Shown in pieces: positions 50,426 through 62,399 of a stretch of DNA of 64,000 nucleotides; positions within the stretch are counted from its first letter, which is position 1, and every line of letters starts with the position of its first letter. Source of the DNA: Erythrocercus mccallii (taxonomy: Eukaryota > Chordata > Aves > Passeriformes > Dicruridae); the NCBI GenBank assembly GCA_013397435.1, contig VZRG01001635.1:1-64000 (forward strand), in the 5' to 3' direction. The position numbers and the translations under genes were made by a program. The notes under the pieces were generated by a model. That model saw only the letters and a list, made by a program, of their open reading frames with translations, searched no databases and had not been told where the DNA came from.

Positions 50426-53400
50426 GGCTTGTTCAAAGGTAAAAATGTCAGCGCTGCAGTTTGAAGCATGTTGTAAAGGAACAATTCCTTCAAAATAAGC
50501 GGAAGGGACCACACAGCTGAGTTCTCACAGTTCCTTCACACGTAGCCTATAGTGGGCAAAATGAACTTTAATTTTAGGTATGACGTGCAACCTTAATACA
50601 GAATCAGAGTTCTGGGAAGTATTTTTGGCAAGTGCTGCACCGTATCAGTTTCACACATGCACATGCTTTGTTGCAGTGTTCACAAAATAGATATGGATCT
50701 TGCCTGGGATAATCAATCTGTTTAACTCTTCATCAGCTATGGTTGTTAAATTACAGGTTATTGGTAATTTTATATGCCTATTGTCATAATATATATATAT
50801 TTGTCACCAACATGTGTGCTGGATGCTTGTACTCTGCTTTTCTCTTTGAGGAATTGAAAGAATTTAATGTAACAGTAATTTTGGGCTTTGGACAAGGAAT
50901 TAATTTCTAAAATTGTGCATTAAACATAAATCATGGTGCTATTCTTTCTTATAACCCAGACACCTGATCTCTTTCCTCAAAGCTACACTAATTACATGTT
51001 AAATGTACTTAAAAATTAGTAATAAAGAGTTTGTCAAACTAATTTTCTTCTATAAAATATAGGTCCTCATTTTATCATCTATCATTTATGCAGAAAGCAA
51101 AAACCATATGGCAGTAGAATAAAATTCCAGGATATAAAACCAAATGAAATATGTTTACTATATTAAATTATCTAATGATTCAGCAATGGTTTGCATTGAC
51201 TTTGGTCTGGGCCTGATAGGGAAAAACATTACATATTGATATAGAAATTGTAATTATTATTACCATGATAGATATTGATCTATTTTCAGATCTTATAGAT
51301 AGTGAATCATATTTAACTTTTTTTGAATGTAGATAATTGTATTCATATGTTAATATAGTTTTTGTTGTATTTTTTAATACCTGTTTAGTCCATAACAGTA
51401 TGAAGGAAATTTTGGCTATCAAAACATTGGTTAAGAAAAGAAAAAACCTCAGGGAAAAAAAAATTAAGAAATACTTGTTGTTTAAACTGGGCCAATTGTT
51501 ATTTTATTTACTATTGTTTATCAGTTTAGCCTGGGTCTGTTGGGTTTTTTTTTTTTGCCTTTGGACAGTTGACTATAGGAGTTCTGTATTATTTGGATTA
51601 CAATTACATTATTATAATAATTAGAACCATACATTTGGTATGGAGATTACATAAATTTAGAAAAAGAAGAAAACAAAAGTAACTTTACAACATTCAGAGG
51701 AGAGGAGTTCTTTAAATTTCCTATGATGGATTGTTTTTCCCTTTCCTCTAACAGTGCAGGAAGAAGAAATAAATAAAGTATAGTACACAACAATTAAAGT
51801 ATAATTATTCACTGGATCATATGTCAGAAAACATACAAATGTGCTTTCTAATTTTTTGGTCAGATTTTTCTAGCCCTTAAGCCAAAATGAATGTTCCCAT
51901 TTTCTTCAGTGGGAACTAGAACAAGCCAGGAATTTTAGGTTTATTAAACACTTTCAGAAAAAAAAAAGCACCAAAAAAACCCATTAAGGATGAGGCATCA
52001 GGTACCATCTGTGCTATTCAGCACAGGGAAGTAATATAAGATGAAGATCCAGGGATGAGAACATTTTAATCTATGTAGTTAGTATAAATGATATTGGAAG
52101 CATGCAGTCAAGCACTTCACGGCTTGGGAATGGTGAAACAAAATCTGCAACCTTAAAATTCCCCCATCTTTTGTTTTGTGTGTCTGCATAGTAATGGTAT
52201 CCCTATTTGTGTGATTACTTACAATTTCCCCAAACAATACACCTAATGAGATCAATATTCTATTTTATGACTAATAGATAAAGATAGATGAGAGATCTGA
52301 GGTAGTACAAGGACATCAGAGATCCCCATAGACTTTAATTTTAATTGAAAGATGGACTTTTTAATCTCCAAACCCTTAATTCTGAAAGCATATTTTATAT
52401 TAATAACTGCCTAACTGTTCAAAAGTACATATAAAAAAGGTGTTTCAAAGTTAAAAATATTATTATTTTCGTAGAGTTTGCATATTTGTGAACTGTCAAG
52501 CTGATGTTGCAGAATTTTCTTTGATGGACTGGATTATTTTTTACAATATTTCCATTTAATCTTACTATATACATGGCTCTAGTATTTAAATAGTTATAAT
52601 ATATTTTTATGCTAATATTAATATCTTTTTTTGAGTGACAGAGAGAAGCATCCAAGATAAAAAACACAGATGTGTTTGGTGTCATACAAAAATTTAAAAA
52701 TTAAGTCCTTGAAGTTGATAAATAAAATCACATCCCCCCAAAATTGAGCTGTCATTCCCAAATGCATACTTTTCATTTAAAGGAAAATAAGAAAAAGAAA
52801 CTGTATTTACAACAAATTAATTCACTTTAATATTATTTTTCTCTTATGGAAATAGTTTGATACAAAATGTCCGTTAAAAAAGGATTGTTTTGGTGTGAAT
52901 GTTGTTTCAGTTTTTTCAAATGTCATGATGAACTGGTTTTTGAAACCAGAACTGCAAATTAGTGCAGCCTCTAAGTAATCAACATTTTCTTGCTTGAAAA
53001 TTCACAAGTCAAGTATGGTGAGCTTCTGACTTCTGTGACTTGAATTGTCTTTGACACTTCTCTTAGGGAACCAGTTCCCCCATTTCATTATGTAAAAGAA
53101 TTATAAATGGTCTTCTTGACAAAAACAAGCATTTGTTTGTTTTGGCATTATTTGTGACTTAGAATTTAGCTGAAAGCAGAGATATGTTTTGTTCTAAACA
53201 CATCTTGGCAAAGAACTCCTCATTTTCAAGATTTTTGATAGTTCATGGAAGAGATCTCTTAGATGAATGTTAATTTGCATAGTATAATATTAATCAAAAA
53301 GCACACAATACAACTGAGGTTACTGCCTATGTTAGCTAAAGCAGCAGTCATATAGAAACACTCATTTGAGATGACTATGTGATATAGAAGGTCTATTTGT

Positions 53401-56400
53401 TGGTCAGTGCACATAACCAGTAACAACAACAGTTTATGCAATTTTTATTGGCTGTTTTATGGCATCAACACGAAAATATCCAAAGAGGATTGTGAGGTAA
53501 TTAAAGATAGGAACAGCTTTGCCATGGAAATTATGTTGTAGCATAGTTAAGCAGCAGAAAGATTGATTGTATTGTTACTTGATTTGATAGTCTATTTCTG
53601 ATCTTATTTAAGTTTGGTTTTTTAATCCATTTTCTCTGGGACAGTTATCAAAAAGAGAAAATTGGACTCTGCCAAACTTCAGATGAAAAGTTCACTGGGA
53701 CTTATTCTTTTTTTTTTAACACCTTCTTACAATGGAAGGTAATTCTTGGAAACTAATAAATCAGTTCTGAAATTTTATCATGATAACTTGGAGCATTATC
53801 TGACCCTTAATCTATAGCAAATTCTTTTTCCTTCCCTTGTCTCCCTAGGTTTTTAAACTGAGATTATACCTGCAAGGTTGACTTGAAAAGATACATCAGT
53901 GTGAAACCCAGTCCTCTGATGTCAGGAGGGAAATACGCACACGTCAATGGTTTGTGGAGAGCTCCATCCTGCAGATTATTCTTAGCTGGTTCCACAAAAT
54001 ACAAGTTCTAGACTGTTACTGTAGCACAGGCTTTAAAGAGGCTTTTAATGATGAAATTATTTTGGTATACAGTAATCTTTAAGAGTGTGCAATTTTTAGA
54101 ACAAAGAGATAAGAAAGGAATAATAAATTGGTGACAGATTTCATTGAATGCTCACAGTTGCATCATACAGAATAAAACCATTTCATCTTATCTAGTTTGA
54201 ATGGAAGACTAGGAAGCTAAAATAACTTTGAAAGATCTTTTAAAATTGTACTTAAAATTAGCCTACTAATAAAATTAAGATTTCAAACTGTACTACTGAA
54301 AAATAGCCAGTTCAGGTGAACTATGAAGATTGAAGTACCTTGGAATATGTAGAGCAGGAAGCCAGAGCTGGAAGGTCAACTGCAACAGAAAAAATCCATA
54401 CAAAGATGAGAGTGAAGCAAAGGTGGAAAGTCACTGTCCATTGATTGACCTTCTTCCTGTTCCTCAGAATCAGTCAGTGGAATAACTCATTTGATCAACC
54501 ACTACAGTTCACATGGTAATTAAAATAGCCTCTCTGCTCTCTTTCTGAGAAGACATGCTATCTGAGAGGGCATTTTGACAAAAAGGTCCTAGGATCTCTA
54601 AGAGATGATTTCATTGGTGAGACCTTGTGCTGCCAAGGAACAGGAGCGGGGAAGATCCAGATCAAATTTATTCAAAGTTTAAGTTCCTATCAATCTGTGA
54701 TGCAAATAACCTTATTATAGAACATAACAATTTTGTTGACTGAGATGACCCTCCACTACTGCAAAACTTAGATCCCTGAAAAGAGGCAGGGCTATAATAC
54801 ATAGATTCTTTCTTTGTGGCTTTTAATTCCATAGAGATTTAATTTTATTTTACCTGACTTCCTACATGAGCTACTTCAATGTTCTAAGTTGTCTGGGTAA
54901 AGTTCCAGAACTGATCTCTTAGCCTCTAAGAATTACCTTCTATTGTGAGATGTTATTTCAGGTAAGAATGATCCAATTAATCTTTCATTTAAAATTTGGC
55001 AGTCTTCAGTTCTTAGAGGATATCCTCCAGATTTTGCAGTATCCTAACTAATAAGAAGGCAAAGGAAGTTGTTCTTGTGGTTTGAATAGAAGAAACTTCC
55101 AATACTGATATAAATATTTGGTGAATGTCTGTAGAATATAAAGCTTTTGAGTAATCTGCTCAGAATAAGTAAGAAATTGTAATCTGAGGACACCACTCTG
55201 GCAACTGAGAAAAAATTGCATTTGATATTTATGAGTCAACATAGACAGAAAGCCCTTTTGATTGCCCTCCTTCTCTAAGGTTTCCTGCTACTGACAGCTG
55301 GTGAGGAGGAACAGATCCATTGCTTCTTGTGATATGGACGGTGGATCCATTTTTCTGTGGTATTGTAACCTTTACTTTTACTTCCCATTATAAAACCACC
55401 GTGAAAGCAAAACAAAAAAGTTTTCCTTGCAACAAACTACACAGCTTTTATTTTGTTAGCAAGTAGTCCGCTACTCAGCTCAGACAGCATAACACTGTAA
55501 TAATTTAAAACTGTATTCTACAGCTATTCCAGTGGGTTGTTTTGATATGCCACATTAAGATTTAATTTATGGAAGGACGTATAGGTATATAGGCTTGTTT
55601 TCTTCAGTTTGTGTCTGGAAAAAAAGATAACAAAAAGATGGTTGAAAGTAGGAAAAAAACAATACTCATGTGTGCTGGATTTTTATTCTTATCTATGCCT
55701 GCACCCCAAATGTAGTAATACAGTAATCCCAAATTCTTTATACAAGCCTATTGAAATGTCCTTTTCCTCTCTTTCATGTTAATAAGTATGCTTATATATA
55801 TACATGAAAAATAATATAATCACAGAAAAACACGAACAGATTTTCCAAATTTTCAGCTTTTAACGGCACAGGGAACTATTCACTTCTTTTAATGGTTACT
55901 TTTTCTCCATTTCTTTTATTTAAATATCTTTTGCTGCACTTTATTTTCCAATCACATCCTTCAGCCTTTTAGGGTTTTTTTTCACAGCCTCTTCATGCAA
56001 TTAGTGTACACCTTGCCTACCGTTCAAAAGCAGAATGACAAAATGTAACAGTTTTATTCCCATCTATTTTTTCACAGCTCAATTTGAAGACACCAACCCT
56101 GATTTACTACAGTGTGTAGGCTCTTATGCCTATTCAGCTAAAAACTTTGGAATTAACATAGGCATTAAATAACATCTATGTGTTTTGTATCTGGCTGGGT
56201 GTAGGCAGCAGAAAGGTGAACAGTTCCTGTTTGTGTAGTGCTTTTTGTATTTGCATAATAGTAATATAAAAAATGACAGTAACAGCAAAACCTGTTGGTT
56301 TATGAAACAAATCTAAATATTCTAAAAATATAGTATGCCAAGGCATAACCTACCATCTGTAGCCTTTTTTTAGTCTAGCTGCTAGTCTAGTCTGAACACT

Positions 56401-59400
56401 ACAGAGCTGGGTTGCATTGACATCCACGGCTTGAAAACAGCTTCTTTGTAGAATATGAATTGCAGAGTGATGACTGTCAATTGATTACATCCTGCTTGCT
56501 CGGTACTGACTATTGTGCTCAGGAATAAATAATTCATGCAAATAGTACCATTGGGAGGAACCAATACTATAATTTTTTTACCTACAGGAATGACTTTCCT
56601 TTGCAAGTTGCCTGAAAGTGTATTTGTACACAAATGTTTACGCATCAAAAGGCACAGTGAGAAGCATCTTTCTGTGTAAGGAAAGCCACTACCAAAATGA
56701 ATGAAATTCAATCTTGACATTTCTGACAGTCAGAGCAGGATTCAATTCTCTCACATTTTTGTCCTATAATGACGTGCCATCATTGTTCTTCCAAGACTGA
56801 CAACAAAAATGATCCCCTTTGAAAAAATGGCTTGAATATGTGAAGTCCCTATTTAGACATCCCATGCACCCGAGGCATTTGAAGTTTGTGATTTCTTGTC
56901 ATAGACTTTTTAAAGGAAGGAAACTCTGCACTGCAGTGTGTTGACTCTGCCACCAGCACCATGGCAAGGAAATACTAAGTTTTTTAATGATACTGTAAGG
57001 TTTAATTATGTAGTTGGCATGTGAAATCTATGGTGACAGGTGAAGCAGGGAGGGAGAGGAGTGATTTTCTCTTGATATCCATGCTACAGTCTACTGCTAC
57101 TACAGAATTTCAGTAAAATTATTTGACAATAAAGAAGGCTAATGAATGTTCTAGAATCCACATGGCTAAAATTAATATTATGTCAGTACTTCCTAGGACT
57201 TGGATTATTAATAACCTTCTAAGTGACAATAACTTTCTAAAAAACTTATTGTTCTCAAGGTCACTCAGAACTCATTTTTATCATTAATTTTTTTAATAAG
57301 ACCGAAAATTCAGTTAATGAAATCTAAGCTAAGAGATGAAGAAATTTCATAATTATCTTTGCCTCAGATGTCAACTTTTTCCAACACAACATGGTACTTA
57401 TTTGATTTCATTCTTTTTTAGAAGCATTGTTTTTCTCCTTCAGCTGTTTCTGAGAGCGCTCTAAGTCACAATAGATGTAAATCTACAGTTCCTTCCTCCT
57501 AAATATTTTGCATTCTATTTTTTAACAGGAAAATTTGTAATTTATTGTAGGTTGATCACACAAATCCTGTCAAAGGAAACTCTTTTTAACTTCATAAGCA
57601 GGAAAGTCAAATCTCTGGAGTCATTAAGGATGACTCAGTAATGCTGAATTTACTACAGTTTTTTAGGTAGTTCTTCCATGTATCCCCTCTGGATCCTCAT
57701 ACATTTCACCTGTGTCAAATATGGTGCAGACCAAATTTTTTTTGTTTAGTAAAACAAAAATAATTATTGTAATAATAATTTCAAAAATAAGTTTTGTTTA
57801 CTTATGGTAAATATTTGGGTTTGAAAAAATAGCACCCCTGAGGCTGGCTGCTCAAATTGTGGTGTGTGACAATTGAACTAATAATTATTTAACCTAATCA
57901 GGCTTCTCTTTGCGCTGAAAGATTTGTTGAAGGCCATTGCTTCTGATGGGAGAATAAAGTCAGTGTTCATTAATCTAGTTTACTATAAAAATTTCTTTGC
58001 ACCTATTTTCATATCTATTCCATGAGAACTAGTAACTTTAATGCTTTGGAGAACCTGATCCCTCGAGGTGCAGATATCAGAGTGATTTGTAAAGTGGAAC
58101 AGACAAATTAATACATTTCAACCTTGACAGATATTGAGTTTGTACCAACATGCTGTTCTTGGCATATGTCCACCCCAACCATTCTATTAATCCATTTCCA
58201 GGAATTATTCTTGTTTCAAAACTAAAATCTATCTTCACTACATGACTATATTTTAGCTCTCATGAGAGAACAAAAATGTCATATTCATGTACCAGCATCT
58301 GCACTTTAAAATAGAAAATAAAAATTGAATACAATAAAGCAAGGTCTCATTGAAATATAAACTTATATGAAAAAAAGTATAATATTCATGTTGTTTCTTC
58401 TACAACTGGGACAGGAATTCATCATGAGTGTCTTTTACATGAAAACTCTACTGATTTTTGGGGGCTCCTTTATGCAATGTTAGTTTTATAGAATGTATAC
58501 AATTTGAAAATGTCATGCTATAGCTAGAAGGTAACATATCCTGAGATGTGGTCTGAGAATAAGTGTTGTCCTCAGGTTAGCATGTAACAGGTTATGACAA
58601 ACTTTCTCAATGTCCTGGAAGGACAGACCATTTCCTGGCTGGAATATTCTCCATATTAGAACCTGATTTATTACAATTTAGTGTATATACCTTTTCCCTT
58701 ATATTCACTTATCCTGTCTCATTCTATATTGTTGACTCCAAGAGACATTAGCAATACCTTTTCATATTGCATATTTCAGTCAAGTATGCTTTTTTGTGGC
58801 CTTCCTTGGGAAAATTATTTTAGATTAATTGATAGCTTTTGTCTGGTGGTATCCCTGACTCTAGTTTAAAAGTAAAACAACATTATTTACAACCACACTA
58901 ATACAGTATTTTAAATTGTTTCCTGTCTAGAGATTAGACGTCCTTTATTGTAGCATTCTAGGATTTGTTTACCCATGTGACGCAGGGAACATTTTATATT
59001 GATGTATATGATGTATGCTTCTGTTGTATGAGGAACTCAAACCAGGAGTAATTTTCACCATCTGAAAACCATACTAACCTCCAAAAAATGTGTTGTCTGT
59101 AATCTCTGATGCCCTTTAGCAAACAGTTTATTAAATGGTCTATGGTCCTATCTATTGGTCTATGCATTATGGATGCATATGGATGGACTAGATGTGTGTG
59201 CAGGGTATCACATACTAGAGCTGATAAGAAATCCTCATCTGTATCATACAAGGATGAAGCCCCCTCATAACAAGGACCTGCATTGCTATATGGTTTTTTT
59301 CTAAAATATGTATTTTAAATGAAGATTTCCTGTTATTTCTTCTTCTGTATGTCTTTTGTTTTCCTAGGATTTTATAGTTCAGTGTTTTGCTTGTAGACAT

Positions 59401-61380
59401 AGACACTTTTAACTATAGCTCTCCCTGGTTTTCACATTTTGAACAGTTGCTTCCATTACAGCTAGAAAAGGTGCATTCTCCCTTTTACCTACCACTCAGT
59501 GTATTTGTGTTGTATTTTGTTGCTATCTGACTGGCTTAGGCAAAGAAAATCGTAAATAAATGTTTGTCCTTAGTATATTAACACATGAACAGCAATGTTT
59601 GTGATATTTGAGTGTGATTAGCTCTTGAAAAATTCATCAAATATATTGAGATCTGCATCGCTTGTTAAAAATTCATAAAAAGTTTTGAAGGGTGAAAATG
59701 GTTTGACAAGTAGGCAGGCCACAAAGAAACTGACACATCAAGGGAGGAAGATCAAACAGGAATAGAGCAGCATATTCATACTGGAGGCTGAGAGCCTGGC
59801 TGCACTCCAAGGAGGTTGAAAGAACAAGTAGACATGAAATATAGAGAAAGAATAGAGACAGGAATCTCAAGGTGGGGAAATGAAAGACCATTTGACATTC
59901 AAAAAGGATTTTTTAAACATCTTTGACATGCAGTCAATAAATGCACCTCTTCTTTGCTTATTTAACTAGATGCAAAAGTTTTCTTATAATGGAAATATAC
60001 ACCACATGAAATTTTCAGGAAATTATCTCCCATTTAGAAAGAGAATACTCAAGGGATATGGAAAGGGTCTCAAAATAATCATGGTGGCTTTGATGTGGCT
60101 CTGCAGTGAAGTCATCCCTGTTACCTGATAGCTGTGATTTAACCTTAAACCTTAATGATTTATGTCTACTACACTAAACGTGAACTGTATCCTTCAAACC
60201 CTGCCTATTAAAAGAGCCTATTATTTTTATTGTAAGTATTTTATTAAAGATGCTGTCATATTTATATAGAGAAAGTCTATTGGCTGTGTGTGTATGAATA
60301 TTCCTAAATTTGAAATGACTGGGAAATGAGAAAGAAAATGTTTCATTAGTTACATTATATTTGTTTCTTTTGTATTAAGCAAGCATTTAGCACCATGTCA
60401 TAAGAACTATCTACGAAGTGTCAATCTGAAATATGTTTAATGATGTTTAACAATGCCCCAGTCCAACCTACAGGGACACTCATCCATTCATAACACTTAC
60501 ATGTATATGGTCGGTGAATAGGACAGAAAATGGGTCTTTTGCCTTCCACACTTCCACATATCTGTTATGCGATTGATGCCATCCATCAAGGAATTTCAAA
60601 GGGCAATTGGTAAAAGAAAACATAAGACATTCATCTCAAGAGGCCTGATTCTGTTTTATTAGATTCTGCCTAGGTTTTTCTCATGCTTTGAAGCAGAGGT
60701 AGCAGCAAGGGATCAAGCAGTAAAAGCCTTTTAAAACTTCAGCCTCCTCTCCAGCTGGGTTTTGAATCAATTCTTTTTTCACTGGGCCAGCAGTTGTGCT
60801 GTATGAGTGTAGAGCACTGCAGTATTAAAAACTTGATAAAACTTAGCTTGCCCTTTCTAATTCCAGTGAAATTTTATGGGACAACACAGAAGAAAAAGAA
60901 CCAATGAGGTTATAAATGTCAGAATACCTGGTTTGTTTTGGCTTGAAGAATTTAAGGTGGGAAGAATATTCCAATATTTTACTCTTGAAGGTGAATTTCC
61001 CCCATGTTTTTCGAGATTCTCATACATTAGTGTCTATGTCCATCTGCACTGGGCAATTCTTGATGTGTACACTAGGATGGGAATAAATAATTTTATCCAC
61101 TGGATAAGTCTGAGAATCCTGCTATGAAAAGTTTTTGAAGTTCATTTCTATGGAAGATCTAGACGAGACAGAAAATTTACAAGACCGTCTCAGATTTGAA
61201 ATGAGGCATGATTATTTTGTCTTCTTTCTCTTGTAAATCTCTCAGGTACTGCTAGAGAAACAAGGCAGCCTGCAGTCCCAGAAGCTATTTACAGAAGAAA
61301 TGTACTCTGTGGTTCTGACAATAACAAAACAACAAAGCCATATATCTCAAAATAGTTTAAGAAATTTGCTTTTGTGTATT
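50425..61380. other. AT-rich non-coding stretch
   Basis: The longest uninterrupted AT-rich stretch. Contents seen: a T12 run at 51545-51556, short TA runs near 50.79 and 55.79 kb, and a CAG|GTAAGA donor-like word near 54961 on the plus strand. A phrase at 60455-60490 loosely resembles part of a CR1 LINE and was rejected. Frames reach only 112 codons and carry no domain. Confidence 0.6.
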
Positions 61381-61384
61381 GCGT

Positions 61385-61715
61385 CTAAGTATTAGAAGAT
61401 GGAATCCTTCTAGTGTGCTGCGTAGCTGCTCTGGGGTATGTCTTTGCTTGCCGAGGAGGCGCCTGTCCCCCGGAGGTGCAGGTGTGCCTTGTGCCTTGTG
61501 CCTTGGCTGAGGGGCGCAGCTGCGGCGGCTCCCAGCCCCTGCCCCAGGTGCGCTCAGCCCGGTCGCCCCCAGGTGCAATTAATGCCTTTTAATTAATTCA
61601 ATTAATTGCCTGCAGCTGGGGGGTGGGGAACTCGAGCCTTCCTCACGACCGGGGCGAGGAACAGGGCTGCTGTGACCGAGAGCTGGGGCTGCTCCTCCAG
61701 CCTGCAGGTCTTCAC
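61385..61715. promoter_or_regulatory. CpG-rich block, proximal lobe
   Basis: GC content and CpG frequency rise abruptly here compared with the preceding 11 kb, with GGCGCC, GCGGCGGC and ACCGGGGCG words. An AT-rich core of TAAT sites interrupts the lobe near 61.59 kb. At 61724 a CAG|GTAAAT donor-like sequence follows on the plus strand, so a plus-strand first exon ending at 61723 is possible. CpG islands in vertebrates usually mark promoters or poised regulatory elements. Without expression data it may equally be an orphan island. Confidence 0.5.
61575..61609. promoter_or_regulatory. TAAT-site cluster with 9-bp inverted repeat
   Basis: GCAATTAAT at 61575-61583 and its exact complement ATTAATTGC at 61601-61609 flank a TTAATTAA palindrome. 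Several TAAT/ATTA homeodomain cores therefore lie within 35 bases, inside an otherwise GC-rich block, with a CAGCTG E-box just downstream. This layout suits a homeodomain-binding regulatory element. Binding is inferred. Confidence 0.4.
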
Positions 61716-61910
61716 GCACTCAGGTAAATTGCTTTTGTTGGCCATAGGGGAGAGGCTCAGTTTTAGTCCTAGTGAGGAATAATTCTCCATAGCTGTCGCG
61801 CCCCATCGCCTGAGCTCTCAGCTTGGCTGCTCTGACTTCAGGTGATGCCCTTACAGCTCCGCGGGGGCTCTGCCCCTGCAGTTCTTGGCTTTTCTCAGTG
61901 TGATGGGTTT

Positions 61911-62022
61911 ATGTTATATATAGATGTATGTATGTATAGCTGTATAAAAGTATAAATACGCAGAATATATATATATTTATATATATTTACACACACACGC
62001 ATATATACAGACGCACCTATAG
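61911..62022. repeat. Compound (TATG)/(TA)/(CA) microsatellite
   Basis: ATGTATGTATG, then TATATATATA and ACACACACAC blocks, with TATAAAAG near 61942 embedded. It separates the two CpG-rich lobes. Confidence 0.85.
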
Positions 62023-62031
62023 ATTCTCAGT

Positions 62032-62039
62032 CTTTTATA
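62032..62039 (-). promoter_or_regulatory. TATA-box-like octamer on the minus strand
   Basis: TATAAAAG on the minus strand at the edge of the CpG-rich block. A TTTATAAA on the plus strand overlaps it. Because AT-rich microsatellite sequence lies beside it, such matches are expected by chance. No initiator can be chosen. Confidence 0.15.
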
Positions 62040-62390
62040 AACGTAGGGAGGGTTTTCCTGTTCGATGCCCGCAGGAAGGCAGCGATCTCTGGCCCCTGCG
62101 GGTCCCGTGGTTCCGTGCCGGTCCCGGCGCTGCTGCCGCCAGCACCGGCCTGCCCGAGTCCCGGAGCGCCCCGAGCCCTTGGCGTGTCCTAATGGCCCTT
62201 CATGTCCTTATTCTGGCACGACAATGGCTGTTGTGCCTGATCATTATGACTCCCGTCTCTTCGGGGCTTTTTATCCTAAAGAGGTTTTCCTGGCAGATCA
62301 CCTCCTCTGCTCGTGTGTCACTGGGAGCCGCCCGGGAGAGCCCAGCCCCGGGACGTGCGCGGAACCCCCGCGAGTCCTTTTCTTGCAATT
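62040..62390. promoter_or_regulatory. CpG-rich block, distal lobes
   Basis: About seventeen CpGs fall within roughly 150 bases (62041-62190), followed by a second cluster near 62320-62380. Between them a 9-bp hairpin with one G-T pair can be drawn: GGCACGACA at 62215-62223 and TGTTGTGCC at 62229-62237. A 123-codon plus-strand frame (62065-62436) starts at an ATG about 30 bases below a TTTATAAA. Its arginine/proline-rich start looks like translated CpG island and no family is recognised, so I annotate it as part of the regulatory block rather than a gene. Confidence 0.5.
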
Positions 62391-62399
62391 AACTCAGCT

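Noticed and set aside
50077..50514. Longest open frame in the window (minus, 145 codons) as a gene
   Set aside because: No recognisable domain, no flanking exon signals, and it lies in a GC-rich patch where stops are rarer. Length alone is not evidence.
60450..60492. Phrase resembling the CR1 LINE tail region (GCCCCAGTCCAACCTACAGG)
   Set aside because: Similarity is limited to a few words and the terminal octamer repeats of CR1 are absent. A repeat-library search would be needed to revive it.
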